A DNA stretch of 64,000 nucleotides from UBA9732 sp052170315 (GCA_052170315.1 JBQNAT010000002.1:90468-154467); one strand, 5' to 3'; numbered from the stretch's first letter, positions 16,777-25,857 are shown. Notes: generated by a model from the sequence alone, not told the origin. Translations and numbers: made by a program.

Positions 16777-18130
16777 AGCTGTGAACGGGAGCCGGTATTC
16801 TTCCGCCGCGCTCAATGAAAGCCTCGCATGAGTAACTGTTTACTTTCATTATCGGGCCTGTTCCCAGAAGGCCTCCGAACTCGGCAGATTCACCGACGTC
16901 CTTGCCCTCTACCGGTATAATCCTCACGGCGGTTGTTTTCCGGTTTATCATGCCAATGGCCATCTCGTCCGCAATGATGCCTGAAATCGTGGAAGCGGTG
17001 GTCTTCCCGGGAACGGCTATCATGTCAAGCCCAACGGAGCACACGCAGGTCATAGCCTCCAATTTTTCAAGAGTAAGGCAGCCGCACCGCGCCGAGCTTA
17101 TCATGCCGTGGTCCTCCGACACCGGGATGAATGAGCCTGAAAGCCCTCCCACATAGCTTGATGCCATTATTCCACCCTTTTTCACCGCGTCATTAAGCAG
17201 CGCAAGCGCCGCGGTAGTGCCGGGCGCTCCGACTTTTTCCAGCCCCATGCCTTCAAGTATTTCGGCAATGGAATCGCCCACTGCCGGAGTAGGAGCAAGA
17301 GACAAATCAACAATCCCGTACGGGATACCCAGCCGGCGTGAAGCTTCCTGAGCCACAAGCTGTCCAAGGCGAGTAACCTTGAAGGCCGTCTTTTTTATCG
17401 TGTCGCAGAGTTCCCCGAAAGGTCTGCCCCTGACGCTCTGTATTGCGTGGTTTATTACGCCGGGTCCTGAAACGCCCACGTTAATTACATTGTCCGTTTC
17501 AGTTACGCCATGGAAGGCGCCGGCCATGAAGGGGTTATCGTCGGGCGCGTTGCACAGAACAACCAGCTTTGCGCAGCCTATGCCGTCGCGAGATGCCGTT
17601 TTTTTTGCCGTTTCCTTGATTATATGGCCCATAAGCCTGACGGCGTCCATGTTTATGCCGGTTTTTGTAGCTCCAAGATTAACCGAAGCGCACACGCTTT
17701 CCGTTTCTGAAAGCACTTCCGGTATGGCCTTTATCAGAAGCTCTTCGGAACGCGTCATTCCCTTTGCGGGAAGGGCCGAGAAGCCTCCGAGGAAGTTCAC
17801 CCCGACCTTGTGTGCCGCATCATCCAGTGTCTTCCCTATTTTCACGTAATCTTCAGGGCTTTTACAGGCCGAGGCTCCTATCAGGGCAATGGGAGTTACG
17901 GAGATTCTTTTGTTTACAATAGGGATTGCGTATTCGCGTTCTATCTCACGCGCTGTCTTAACAAGTTTTTCGGCAGTGGAGGTTACGCGTCTGTAGATGT
18001 TGGCGCAAAGCGTATCCACATTGTCGCTTACGCAGTCCAGAAGAGAGATTCCAAGAGTCACCGTCCTTACGTCCAGCTTCTCTTTTTCTATCATGTTGTT
18101 GGTTTCAATGACTTCGTTTATGTTTATCAT
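16766..18130 (-). CDS. PFL-family (UPF0210/DUF711) protein
   Basis: A 454-residue protein of the conserved UPF0210 family, which has a pyruvate-formate-lyase-like fold but no known reaction. Recognisable parts are RTVTLGISLLDC near the N-terminus, ALIGASACKSPEDY, VNVGVSGPGVINHAIQ near the middle, and the C-terminal GGLLGTGPIMKVN. It overlaps an ACT-domain gene by 4 bases (ATGA), and the ACT + PFL-family pair is widely conserved, which points to an amino-acid-controlled activity. The 3' end overlaps the HAD gene by 11 bases. Confidence 0.9.
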   Translation of the reverse strand: MININEVIETNNMIEKEKLDVRTVTLGISLLDCVSDNVDTLCANIYRRVTSTAEKLVKTAREIEREYAIPIVNKRISVTPIALIGASACKSPEDYVKIGKTLDDAAHKVGVNFLGGFSALPAKGMTRSEELLIKAIPEVLSETESVCASVNLGATKTGINMDAVRLMGHIIKETAKKTASRDGIGCAKLVVLCNAPDDNPFMAGAFHGVTETDNVINVGVSGPGVINHAIQSVRGRPFGELCDTIKKTAFKVTRLGQLVAQEASRRLGIPYGIVDLSLAPTPAVGDSIAEILEGMGLEKVGAPGTTAALALLNDAVKKGGIMASSYVGGLSGSFIPVSEDHGMISSARCGCLTLEKLEAMTCVCSVGLDMIAVPGKTTASTISGIIADEMAIGMINRKTTAVRIIPVEGKDVGESAEFGGLLGTGPIMKVNSYSCEAFIERGGRIPAPVHSFRN

Positions 18131-18405
18131 ATTCTTTGCATGCTCTTGAAAATGTCTTCTCTCTGGAGCTTTATCAGCACCCCGATTTTCCTGCCAAGCT
18201 CTTCAAGCTCCTGAGAAAGTGTCAGAAATTCCTTTGAAGCCTCCGAGGCATCAACTATCATCATCATGTTGAAGTAGCCGCCCACGATGGACTGCGATAT
18301 ATCCTCTATGTTCACGTTGCTTTCATAAAGGTAGGCTGTGACCCTTGCAATGATTCCAACCTGGTCCCTGCCCACTACAGTGATAATTGACTTGCTTTTT
18401 TCCAT
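18127..18405 (-). CDS. ACT-domain protein (UPF0237)
   Basis: A 92-residue single ACT domain: IITVVGRDQVGIIARVTAYL near residues 7-26 is the typical ligand-binding beta-alpha start, followed by NVNIEDISQSIV. ACT domains bind small molecules, usually amino acids, and regulate partners. The start at 18405 is chosen for the GAGGTG upstream and the fit to the domain; the longer frame to 18525 would cross the promoter and the divergent gene. It is coupled to the PFL-family gene. Confidence 0.9.
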   Translation of the reverse strand: MEKSKSIITVVGRDQVGIIARVTAYLYESNVNIEDISQSIVGGYFNMMMIVDASEASKEFLTLSQELEELGRKIGVLIKLQREDIFKSMQRI

Positions 18406-18427
18406 AACAGACACCTCGTTTTGAACG

Positions 18428-18456
18428 ATTTTACAGACACTTTCAAACAAAAGCAA
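18428..18456 (-). promoter_or_regulatory. Promoter of the ACT/PFL-family pair
   Basis: TTGCTT and TAAAAT with a 17-base spacer on the minus strand, about 23 bases before the ATG at 18405, leaving room for the GAGGTG ribosome binding site. Confidence 0.5.
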
Positions 18457-18472
18457 TACAGGCTCGGCCGGC

Positions 18473-18502
18473 TTGAAAGAACAGCTACGTTTCGTGTAAA
18501 CT
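18473..18502 (+). promoter_or_regulatory. Promoter of the MFS gene, leaderless arrangement
   Basis: TTGAAA at 18473-18478 and TAAACT at 18497-18502 with an 18-base spacer; the ATG follows after 7 bases. No Shine-Dalgarno sequence. Transcription would start at or just before the A of the ATG. Confidence 0.5.
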
Positions 18503-18509
18503 TTTCCGC

Positions 18510-19763
18510 ATGACTCTGCTTTCACAGTACAGGGGTCTTAGAAAGGATATTTACGTCCTGTTTTTCGGCAGGATGGTAACAAGCCTTGGCTCAATGGTCT
18601 GGCCTCTTTTAACATTGGTACTCAGCAGAAAACTTGGCATGAAAGCCACGCAGATAGCGCTTTTCACAACAGCGTCGGGCTTAGTATACCTGCCGTCGGC
18701 AGCCATTGGCGGAAAGCTTGCGGACCGATTCAGCAAGAAAAATGTCATAGTTTACTGCGACATAATTTCAATAGCTTTTTACGTTGTCTGCTCTTTTATA
18801 CCGCTTTCAATTTATTCAATCATAATGCTTACATTTGCCGGAGCGTTCCAGCAGCTTGAGTACCCGGCATACAATGCCCTGATAGCCGATTTAACCCTTT
18901 CAAAGGACAGAGAAAGAGCCTATTCCCTTGCTTATCTTGGAATGAACATGGGTCTTGTTGCGGCTCCCACCATTGCGGGATTTCTTTTTGAAAACTACGT
19001 ATGGCTGACTTTCCTTACAAGCGGAATATCCATAGGGCTTTCCACAATAATGATTTTTTTCCTTGTAAAGGACACCTCTCCTGTCGAGGAAACGGATGAA
19101 GCAGGCGTTTATCAGAAAAGCCAGGAAGATGTCGGTTTATGGAAAATTCTTAGAAAAAACAAGCTCATACTTCTGTATGTGGCCATCATGATGTTCTATC
19201 GGAGCGTATACAACCAGTACAGCTTCCTGCTTCCCATGGATATGGGAAACCTTCACGGGGAAAAGGGAGCAACCATTTACGGGAGCGTTTTAAGCCTTAA
19301 CAGCATAGTTGTAGTTCTTTTCACACCCATGCTGACAAAGGTTTTCGCGAAAGTCCCGTCAACAAAGAAGGCTCTTACAGGACATATTCTCCTGTTTGCG
19401 GGCTATTTTACCTTCCTTTTTTTCAGGGGCATAATTGCAGCCTACTACGCGGCGGTCTTTCTGTTTACTCTTGGTGAGATAATGTCAACCCTTGTTGAAG
19501 GTCCGTACATAACCCAGAGGATACCCATAAGCCACAGGGGGCGCGTCAACGGTTTTATGACAATAGCGAAGGGCGTCATGTTCGCGGTCCTGGAACTTTC
19601 CGCAGGCAGCCTCTATGACAGAAAAAGCCCTGTAGCGGCATGGACACTGGTGCTTACAGTCCTGGCGTTTTCCCTTGCGCTGTGCGTTATTCTTGTAATT
19701 ATGGATAAGCGTTGCTATCCCGCTCTTTACGGCAGGAAAGAACCGTCAGACCTCTCCCAATGA
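18510..19763 (+). CDS. Major facilitator superfamily transporter
   Basis: A 417-residue membrane protein with about 12 hydrophobic segments in two halves joined by a charged loop (about residues 190-215, VEETDEAGVYQKSQED). The loop after the second segment, GGKLADRFSKKN, is the MFS motif A (GxLaDrxGrk). Drug-efflux (DHA) members look like this, but substrate is unknown. The ATG is preceded by a -10 box rather than a ribosome binding site. The 3' end overlaps the convergent gene at 19746 by 18 bases. Confidence 0.88.
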   Translation: MTLLSQYRGLRKDIYVLFFGRMVTSLGSMVWPLLTLVLSRKLGMKATQIALFTTASGLVYLPSAAIGGKLADRFSKKNVIVYCDIISIAFYVVCSFIPLSIYSIIMLTFAGAFQQLEYPAYNALIADLTLSKDRERAYSLAYLGMNMGLVAAPTIAGFLFENYVWLTFLTSGISIGLSTIMIFFLVKDTSPVEETDEAGVYQKSQEDVGLWKILRKNKLILLYVAIMMFYRSVYNQYSFLLPMDMGNLHGEKGATIYGSVLSLNSIVVVLFTPMLTKVFAKVPSTKKALTGHILLFAGYFTFLFFRGIIAAYYAAVFLFTLGEIMSTLVEGPYITQRIPISHRGRVNGFMTIAKGVMFAVLELSAGSLYDRKSPVAAWTLVLTVLAFSLALCVILVIMDKRCYPALYGRKEPSDLSQ

Positions 19764-20141
19764 AAAATCCCCTACAACCTTCATGACCTCCCCGTCCTGA
19801 ACTATTTCAAGCTCGTGCCCGGGAATAAAGGTTTTCAGGTTCCGGCTTATGTAGGAAAAAGCCTCGGCCCGTATCTTTACCATGTCGTAGGGAGACACCT
19901 TTTCAAGGGTTCTGATGTCTACGTTTACAACATAGCCTCTTCCGTATTTGGAGCCGTACCCGAGGGTAAAGGCAAGCGAGGTTGAGAAAAGTCCGTCAAA
20001 GCTGGGATTGGAGCCCTTTCCTCTTTTCATCCTGTTGGGATGTATTTTGTAATGACTTCCGTAAAGGTCTTCAAGATGATTGTCAAGACTCTGGCAGAGA
20101 AGAGACATTTTCTCTTCAAGAGCCTCCTGCTTAGGATGCAT
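19746..20141 (-). CDS. Conserved hypothetical protein, 131 aa
   Basis: A soluble, charged 131-residue protein without signal peptide or membrane segment. Its middle has a run of G/Y residues (LGYGSKYGRGYVVNVDIRTL, about 60-79) that reads as beta strands, and the tail (GHELEIVQDGEVMKVVGDFSLG) looks like a small beta domain. I do not recognise the family. It overlaps the end of the patatin gene by 11 bases on the same strand, so the two are co-transcribed, and has GGAG about 10 bases upstream of its ATG. Confidence 0.65.
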   Translation of the reverse strand: MHPKQEALEEKMSLLCQSLDNHLEDLYGSHYKIHPNRMKRGKGSNPSFDGLFSTSLAFTLGYGSKYGRGYVVNVDIRTLEKVSPYDMVKIRAEAFSYISRNLKTFIPGHELEIVQDGEVMKVVGDFSLGEV

Positions 20142-21165
20142 TGTTTCTAAACTCCATGTTCGCTATAAGTTGTTTTGTAAAATTTTCAATAGTTTGTCCA
20201 TGTTTCAGGACATTGTTTTTCGCTTCCGTTTTTATGCGCTGAAGAATCGCGGGGTTAACTTCATCCATTTTAACATGTATGGAAAGGGCGTCGTCAAAAC
20301 GGACATAGTCAGCATCGGGAATGTTTTCCATGACAAAGTCGGCAGTCCTCTTCTGGGCTGTGGAATACAGAGGCGATACCTGTTCTGCCCAGTTCATAAG
20401 ACCCCTGGTTTCATCCTTTGTCATTGTGTGGTATGTTCCTCCGGTACTTATTGAAAGTATATGGAACTTTGAGCACCGGGGGAAAAGGCGTTTTGCTTCA
20501 AAATAGGCATAGATTGCCGGATTGTTTGCCGCCACGCCTCCGTCTACAAGAAGCTTTCCTTCATATTCGCAGGGTGAGAAATAGGTGGGCGCCGCGCTTG
20601 TGGACCTTGCGGCAACCCATACGGGATAAGAACTTTCATCTGCGTAGCTTCTTATCATCTGAGGCTGACCGGCTGTGAGGTCGTATGACATTATCAGCGT
20701 CGGAACCTTCGCGTTTTGCATTGTTTCCGCTCCGAACCAGCGCTGCGCCAGGTTCTGTAGGCTTCCGGAGTTGTACTTGTTGGAAACAATCTGCCTGAAA
20801 GTATAAAACGAGATTGCCTGGAAGATTTCGCTTCCCATGGTCATGTAGTTTTCAAGCAGGGCGGCAAGGTCTATCTGGTCCGAACCGCCGTGTTCCTGAT
20901 GAGGCAGGCTGGACGAACAGCTTAGGGCAAGGGAAATAAGGCCTCCGGTGGAAGTCCCTGCTATAAGGTCAAAGTATTTCGCGATATCCTGCTCCCCTCC
21001 GTTTTCGCGAAGGCTCTTTTCAAGCACCTGAAGAAAAACAACGGGAATTATGCCTCTCATTCCGCCGCCGTCTATGCACAGAATATAGCGTTCTTCCGGA
21101 CGGGGCGAAGGAAGTTCCGCTGTTTTTCTTTTGAAAAGATTCCTGAAAAATTCAGATATGCTCAT
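20131..21165 (-). CDS. Patatin-like phospholipase
   Basis: A 344-residue acyl hydrolase with a Ser-Asp dyad. The oxyanion loop is DGGGMRG (about 32-38), the nucleophile elbow is GTSTGG with Ser at about 72, and the catalytic Asp is in VDGGVAANNP at about 208. Such enzymes cleave acyl chains from phospholipids; bacterial ones act in lipid turnover or in phage defence. No defence partner gene is seen, and no signal peptide, so a cytosolic lipid role is more likely. The start at 21165 is the first ATG; a TTG at 21201 is less likely. No clear ribosome binding site. Confidence 0.9.
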   Translation of the reverse strand: MSISEFFRNLFKRKTAELPSPRPEERYILCIDGGGMRGIIPVVFLQVLEKSLRENGGEQDIAKYFDLIAGTSTGGLISLALSCSSSLPHQEHGGSDQIDLAALLENYMTMGSEIFQAISFYTFRQIVSNKYNSGSLQNLAQRWFGAETMQNAKVPTLIMSYDLTAGQPQMIRSYADESSYPVWVAARSTSAAPTYFSPCEYEGKLLVDGGVAANNPAIYAYFEAKRLFPRCSKFHILSISTGGTYHTMTKDETRGLMNWAEQVSPLYSTAQKRTADFVMENIPDADYVRFDDALSIHVKMDEVNPAILQRIKTEAKNNVLKHGQTIENFTKQLIANMEFRNNAS

Positions 21166-21227
21166 GACTTCAAAAATGCTATATTTGTTTTCGATGGTCA
21201 AGAGGATTAAACCATTTGGAGGAAGAC

Positions 21228-22172
21228 ATGTCTGTAGATTACGGCTGCTGCGAACTGTGCCCGAACCTGTGCGGGATAAACAGGCTTAAGGGTGAAACGG
21301 GCCGCTGCGGGCAGACTTCTGAAATAAGGATTGCCTGGTCAGGTCTTCACAGGGGAGAAGAACCTCCCGTTACAGGCAAAAACGGCTCAGGGATGATTTT
21401 TTTCTGCGGCTGCCCTCTGCACTGCAGATACTGTCAGAACTACCAGATAAGCCGGAACGGCTGGGACGGGGTTGCTCTTTCAGAGGAAGAGCTCGCAAGG
21501 CTTATGCTGGAACTTCAGGCATTCGGCGCCGCGTCCATAAACCTTGTAACGGGAACGCACTACATACCTTCTCTTGTTACAGCCATTGAAAACGCAAAAA
21601 AACAGGGACTGACACTTCCGGTTGTCTGGAATTCCTCCGGCTACGAGAGCGTGCGGGCTTTGAGGCTGATAGACCCTCTTATTGATTTGTATCTTATTGA
21701 TGTAAAAACTCTTGACCCCCGCGTAGCTTCACGCTTCTGCGGCCTTGAAAGCTATGCTTCTGTAATAGGTCCCGTTATGAGTTTTCTCAAACGCCGGCAC
21801 AGGGAAACAAATCTTGAGGATTCCCTTAAGGGTGTTCTTGTGCGTCATCTGGTGTTTCCGGGCTGTCTTGACGCCACAAGGGACTTTCTTCTCTGGTACG
21901 CGGACAATCTTAAAGGCTACTCGCTTCTTTCGCTCATGGTTCAGTTCGTGCCGCCGGAAGAAAACCCGGGATTCGGGAGCCTTAGCGGCGAAGAGTATAA
22001 TGAACTTCTTGACCTTGTGGATTCGCTTGGCATAGACGGCTTTGTGCAGGAGCAGGATGAAAATGAGATACTGTGGATACCCGATTTCAAAAAGGACAAC
22101 CCTTTCCCTGAAAGCTTTGCAGACCCTCTGCCCCGCTTCCTTGAACTAAAGAGAAAGAGCTCCGATTGCTGA
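21228..22172 (+). CDS. Radical SAM protein, PflX/pyruvate-formate-lyase-activating-enzyme-like
   Basis: A 314-residue protein. After a cysteine-rich N-terminal stretch (CCELCPNLCGINR, about 7-19, with further Cys in GRCGQ) it has the radical SAM motif CPLHCRYC (CxxxCxxC) around residue 65, which binds a 4Fe-4S cluster and S-adenosylmethionine. The layout matches the PflX-like family related to glycyl-radical activases, whose target is not established. GGAGGAAG precedes the ATG at 21228. No glycyl-radical enzyme lies nearby. The 3' end overlaps the convergent hexokinase gene by 27 bases. Confidence 0.88.
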   Translation: MSVDYGCCELCPNLCGINRLKGETGRCGQTSEIRIAWSGLHRGEEPPVTGKNGSGMIFFCGCPLHCRYCQNYQISRNGWDGVALSEEELARLMLELQAFGAASINLVTGTHYIPSLVTAIENAKKQGLTLPVVWNSSGYESVRALRLIDPLIDLYLIDVKTLDPRVASRFCGLESYASVIGPVMSFLKRRHRETNLEDSLKGVLVRHLVFPGCLDATRDFLLWYADNLKGYSLLSLMVQFVPPEENPGFGSLSGEEYNELLDLVDSLGIDGFVQEQDENEILWIPDFKKDNPFPESFADPLPRFLELKRKSSDC

Positions 22173-23435
22173 GCCTATTGCAGGGCTGTTTTCTATCCGG
22201 GTAAGAACCGCGCGCCGGCCCTTTTCGGAAAGGAAGGCTTCAAGGTATTCCGTTGTATAACTTTTCAAAAATGCCGTTTTGTGGAAGGTTGTGCCGTCAG
22301 CGTTAATCAGAACGGGATGGTCTTCATCCTTACCGAAGTCCGTAATCAGAACCGCCGCGGCAAGGTTCACGGCCGTAAGCTTGGCGGCTCTTGCGATGAA
22401 GGCCCCAAGTATTTCAAAAAGCGTATCTCTGTCCTCTTCATCAGATGAGCATTTTGAAAGACCGCATTCGCCGTCACACAGGAATTCGTTGAGCTCTATG
22501 GTGGTAATACCGTCCAGCTTTTTGAAAGCTTTGATGAAAACCGGGCTGAAAAGCTTTTCCTTAACCGCCTGCTCAATTACACGGAAAGCAAGGGGGCCAA
22601 GATAGGCTCCGCTTATCATTTTTTCAAAGTTGTACTGTTCCGGCGCTATTGTGCTGTCCAGAAAAGCGCGGTCTATGTCTCCAAGGCATAACTTGAGGTT
22701 TCCCGATTCCACATTGATTATCTGATAGCCTTCTCTGGGGATTTCAGGCTCCAGTTTTGTAATATTCCGCGTTTTTTCTATGTAGGCTGTGTTGGTTCCT
22801 GTTCCAAGTATAAAGCCTACGCAGCCGTCGAATTTTCCGGAAACGTTTATTGCCAGGGCGGCCAGAAGCGTTGTCACGGTATCGTTGAGTATTATTATTT
22901 TCTTTTTTGAAACATCGTGGCCGCGGCGTCCAAGCTCTGCAAGAAGCTCTTTGCCAAGGCTTTTTCCTTTTACTTCTGGGGCCTTTATCTCCTTGCTGAA
23001 CACCTGCGCTATCCCGTCGTGGCTAGGAAGTATTTTCGCGGCGTAGGAGAAGCAGAAGCCTATTCGGTCGCTTTTGTCTATCAGGCGTTCCACTTCGTCG
23101 GCAAAGGCGCTGAAAAACTCCGCGGAACTGAATTCTCTGTCTATGCCCGGCATGCGAGCCTTTCTGAAATCACTTATCACGGGTTCCATTGAAGGGCTGA
23201 ACGTAACCATGCAGGTTCTGAGGTTAGTACCGCCCGCATCTATTACTATGACCTTTTCACCGGCCTTAGGCCTTGCGTCCGGGGAGCAGAAGCTGGGTAT
23301 CATTGCGAGGGAACCGCTTTTTCCCGCAAGACCCGCCTTCATTTCGCTGATGAAATATGAACAAAGCTCATCCATACTCAGATTTTCGGCGTTAAGACTG
23401 TGCCTGTTTAGAAAAGCGAGGACTCTGTCCTTCAT
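22146..23435 (-). CDS. Hexokinase, eukaryote-type family
   Basis: A 429-residue hexokinase that phosphorylates glucose or other hexoses. The phosphate-1 motif is VIDAGGTNLR (about 63-72), the sugar-binding region has GFCFSYAAKILP, the catalytic Asp is in ILNDTVTTLLA (about 185-195), and the adenosine loop is GFILGTGTNTAY. The length and motifs match the eukaryote-like hexokinase family known from treponemes rather than the shorter bacterial ROK or Glk glucokinases. GGGAGGGATT precedes the ATG. It lies 19 bases after the exported-protein gene at 23455, on the same strand. Confidence 0.93.
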   Translation of the reverse strand: MKDRVLAFLNRHSLNAENLSMDELCSYFISEMKAGLAGKSGSLAMIPSFCSPDARPKAGEKVIVIDAGGTNLRTCMVTFSPSMEPVISDFRKARMPGIDREFSSAEFFSAFADEVERLIDKSDRIGFCFSYAAKILPSHDGIAQVFSKEIKAPEVKGKSLGKELLAELGRRGHDVSKKKIIILNDTVTTLLAALAINVSGKFDGCVGFILGTGTNTAYIEKTRNITKLEPEIPREGYQIINVESGNLKLCLGDIDRAFLDSTIAPEQYNFEKMISGAYLGPLAFRVIEQAVKEKLFSPVFIKAFKKLDGITTIELNEFLCDGECGLSKCSSDEEDRDTLFEILGAFIARAAKLTAVNLAAAVLITDFGKDEDHPVLINADGTTFHKTAFLKSYTTEYLEAFLSEKGRRAVLTRIENSPAIGSAIGALSL

Positions 23436-23454
23436 AATCCCTCCCCGCGCGTGT

Positions 23455-24123
23455 TCAGAATCTGAACTCGCCGCCTCTGTAACCGTAGCCGTTTATTTTA
23501 TAGATGTCGACCGACTTTATGACAATACCGCCGTCAGAGTCAACAGACATGTCGAACTCTCCGGAAACCGAAAGCGGACGGTCAAGTTCTGTTCCGTATA
23601 CTCGCATCTCAAGCTTGAAGTAAATACTTTGCCCAGTGTCTTCCCTTGATGACCAGATGTTTATGACATCGTCCAGAAAAACGCCTTCCGGAAAGCTGAA
23701 GGATATGTTGCCCGAAAGCAGGTAACCGCCGGGGGTATAACCACGAGCCGCCATGACAACGTAGACTGAAGTGACCAGCGGGTCTCCCGCGGCGCTGTTG
23801 AGAAGCGAAAGAAGCGAAGAAAAGAAACCCCCTGAAGAATCGGGCGGAGCAAGGGCTTTCACATATTCGAACGGGTCCGCAAGGAAATAGGAAATACGAA
23901 TGGGAAGATTTGTCTGCGGATTGATGGAAACGTTGCTGCACGGCAGATTTATGTTCGAAGGTGTGCAGGAAGTGACCAGAGAAGCCGAAATACAGTCCAT
24001 TATGACCGTAATCGCAACGCCCACCTCATCGTTGGAAGGCGGGGTTTCCGGATTCTCCGCATAGAGACAGAAGTTCAAGAGCAACAGTGATACCAACCCA
24101 ACTATTGTTATTCGCCGTATCAT
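23455..24123 (-). CDS. Exported protein of unknown function, 222 aa
   Basis: Signal peptide at residues 1-22 (MIRRITIVGLVSLLLLNFCL, cleavage near YA-EN). The mature protein is rich in beta-type segments, G and S, with a few cysteines (CISASLVTSCTPSN, LPCSN) that may form disulfides, and ends in GYRGGEFRF with a terminal phenylalanine, as in many outer-membrane proteins. No family recognised. It precedes hexokinase on the same strand, probably only by chance. A promoter lies 11-40 bases upstream; no ribosome binding site is seen. Confidence 0.65.
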   Translation of the reverse strand: MIRRITIVGLVSLLLLNFCLYAENPETPPSNDEVGVAITVIMDCISASLVTSCTPSNINLPCSNVSINPQTNLPIRISYFLADPFEYVKALAPPDSSGGFFSSLLSLLNSAAGDPLVTSVYVVMAARGYTPGGYLLSGNISFSFPEGVFLDDVINIWSSREDTGQSIYFKLEMRVYGTELDRPLSVSGEFDMSVDSDGGIVIKSVDIYKINGYGYRGGEFRF

Positions 24124-24133
24124 GTGTCATTCA

Positions 24134-24163
24134 AATATAAGTCCGCATCGGCTTTGTTTTCAA
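24134..24163 (-). promoter_or_regulatory. Promoter of the exported-protein gene
   Basis: TTGAAA and TATATT with an 18-base spacer on the minus strand; 10 bases separate the -10 box from the ATG at 24123, so the leader would be only a few bases. It overlaps the divergent sbcB promoter. Confidence 0.5.
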
Positions 24164-24181
24164 GCTTTTTTATGATAAATT
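24154..24181 (+). promoter_or_regulatory. Possible promoter of sbcB, leaderless arrangement
   Basis: TTGTTT and TAAATT with a 16-base spacer, the latter 6 bases before the ATG at 24188. The alternative -10 box TATGAT (24171-24176) fits less well to a -35. It shares bases with the -35 of the divergent promoter. Confidence 0.35.
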
Positions 24182-24187
24182 TAAAAT

Positions 24188-25603
24188 ATGAGGAGTAATG
24201 AGACTTTCTTCTGGTACGATCTTGAGACGTTTGGGCTTAATCCTTTCTATGACAGGATAGCTCAGTTCGCCGGACGCAGAACCGACGCGAAGTTCAACCC
24301 CGTCGGAGAACCCGTCATACTTTACTGCAGGCTTTCCGCGGACTATATCCCGGACCCCGCGGCCTGCATGGTAACGGGAATAACGCCGCAGGAGGTAAAG
24401 GCAAAGGGCATACCGGAAAGCGAGTTCATAGAGAAAATCAACGAACTTTTCAGTGTTCCGGGCACCTGCGTCTGCGGTTTCAATTCACTGAAATTCGACG
24501 ATGAGTTCATCAGAAACGCCCTTTACAGAAATTTCATAGACCCATATCAGAGGGAATGGAAAAACGGCAATTCGCGCTGGGATATTATAGACCTGGTGAG
24601 AGCCTGCCACGATTTCAGACCTGAAGGCATAGTCTGGCCCGAGCACGGTCCCCGGGGAATTCCCGTTTTCAAACTCACAGAGCTTACAGGCGCAAACAAA
24701 ATAGAGCAGATAGGCGCGCATGACGCCATGGTGGACGTTGATGCCACAATTGCCGTAGCACGTCTGATAAAACAGGTTCAGCCGCGGCTTATGAGCCATT
24801 ATCTCAAACTGAGGAGCAAAACTGAGGTAAAAAATTATCTGAACCCTCAGGACATTCCAAAGCCTGTTCTCTACACCTGCGCGAACTTCACAAGCCCAAA
24901 GGGCTGCACTTCAATGATAGTTCCCATAACGCCGCATGTTAAAAACGAAAACTCCATAATCTGCTTTGACCTTTCAAAGGACCCCAATGAGCTTTTCAAC
25001 GCGAAAGCGGAAGACGTTTTCACAGTTCCCGGCGTAATCAGGGTGGCTATGAACAGAGTTCCGTTCCTCGCGGGGCTTAATACGCTTAATGCGAAGGACT
25101 ATGAACGCCTTGGAATAGACTACGAGCTGTACATGAGACGCTATGAGGAAATCACGTTCCGCCGTACCGAGCTTATTTTAAAGATACGCGCCAATGACGG
25201 GGACGAGTTCAACAACCCGGATGATCCGGATTTCCAGATTTACACAAAGTTTTTCAGCGACCATGACAAAAGACTGTTCTCAGTCATAAGAAAAACCCCG
25301 CCGGAGAACAGGCTTGCGCTCAAGCCGGATTTTGAAGACCCGCGCTGTCCGCAGATGCTGTGGCGCCATGTCTGCAGAAGCTATCCCGAGGTTCTGGACG
25401 CGAAAGAAATGGAAAAGTGGAAGTCTTTTTCTTCAACGCGCCTTCTCTGCCCGCCCGGAGAGCCTATAAACGACATAAACTTCGTATCCAGAAAAATAGA
25501 GGACCATCTTGCCGACAACTCACTTGAACCAAGGCAGAAGCAGACGCTTATCAAGCTTAAAGAATATATGGCCGCTCTGAAACGCTTTGTGGGCCTTCAG
25601 TAA
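24188..25603 (+). CDS. sbcB: Exodeoxyribonuclease I
   Basis: A 471-residue single-strand-specific 3'-5' exonuclease, close to the 475 residues of the E. coli enzyme. The DEDDh active site shows as FFWYDLETFG (Asp11, Glu13), GFNSLKFDDEF near residue 98-108 and GAHDAMVDVDATI near residues 177-189. The C-terminal half has the ExoI-specific regions for single-strand binding (for example RRTELILKIRAN). ExoI acts in recombination and mismatch repair. This family is best known from gamma-proteobacteria. The ATG is followed by AGGAG inside the coding sequence, but no ribosome binding site precedes it. Confidence 0.95.
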   Translation: MRSNETFFWYDLETFGLNPFYDRIAQFAGRRTDAKFNPVGEPVILYCRLSADYIPDPAACMVTGITPQEVKAKGIPESEFIEKINELFSVPGTCVCGFNSLKFDDEFIRNALYRNFIDPYQREWKNGNSRWDIIDLVRACHDFRPEGIVWPEHGPRGIPVFKLTELTGANKIEQIGAHDAMVDVDATIAVARLIKQVQPRLMSHYLKLRSKTEVKNYLNPQDIPKPVLYTCANFTSPKGCTSMIVPITPHVKNENSIICFDLSKDPNELFNAKAEDVFTVPGVIRVAMNRVPFLAGLNTLNAKDYERLGIDYELYMRRYEEITFRRTELILKIRANDGDEFNNPDDPDFQIYTKFFSDHDKRLFSVIRKTPPENRLALKPDFEDPRCPQMLWRHVCRSYPEVLDAKEMEKWKSFSSTRLLCPPGEPINDINFVSRKIEDHLADNSLEPRQKQTLIKLKEYMAALKRFVGLQ

Positions 25604-25857
25604 TTTACACTGTTGCGATTATGTTTCAGCGTCGTTTATGTCCGTGCAAAATTCAGGCAATCCGGCGTTAAAACGTTGCGCGGCAGGTCTGAAACAGGGT
25701 TTTTAAAGATTTCTGTTGCATTTGCGACGACCTTAAATACACTTAAATATACAATATTTTCAATTGTCCTTTTGCCTCTTCTTATGCTACCATATCTAGT
25801 AGAAAAAGACGGTTTTGTGTGGGTTTGACACTACCGAAACCACAAAGGAGTTTAGAA

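Noticed and set aside
20131..21165. Patatin phospholipase as part of an anti-phage (CBASS-like) system
   Set aside because: No nucleotidyltransferase, ubiquitin-like or sensor gene lies beside it; neighbours are a short unknown protein and a divergent radical-SAM gene.
25613..25828. 71-codon open frame upstream of the BMP gene
   Set aside because: It starts with TTG, has no ribosome binding site, runs over the likely promoter region of the importer and shows no recognisable sequence.
25604..25857. Purine riboswitch upstream of the nucleobase importer
   Set aside because: I looked for the conserved paired loops of the purine aptamer and saw none; only A+T-rich direct repeats and a weak promoter match are present.
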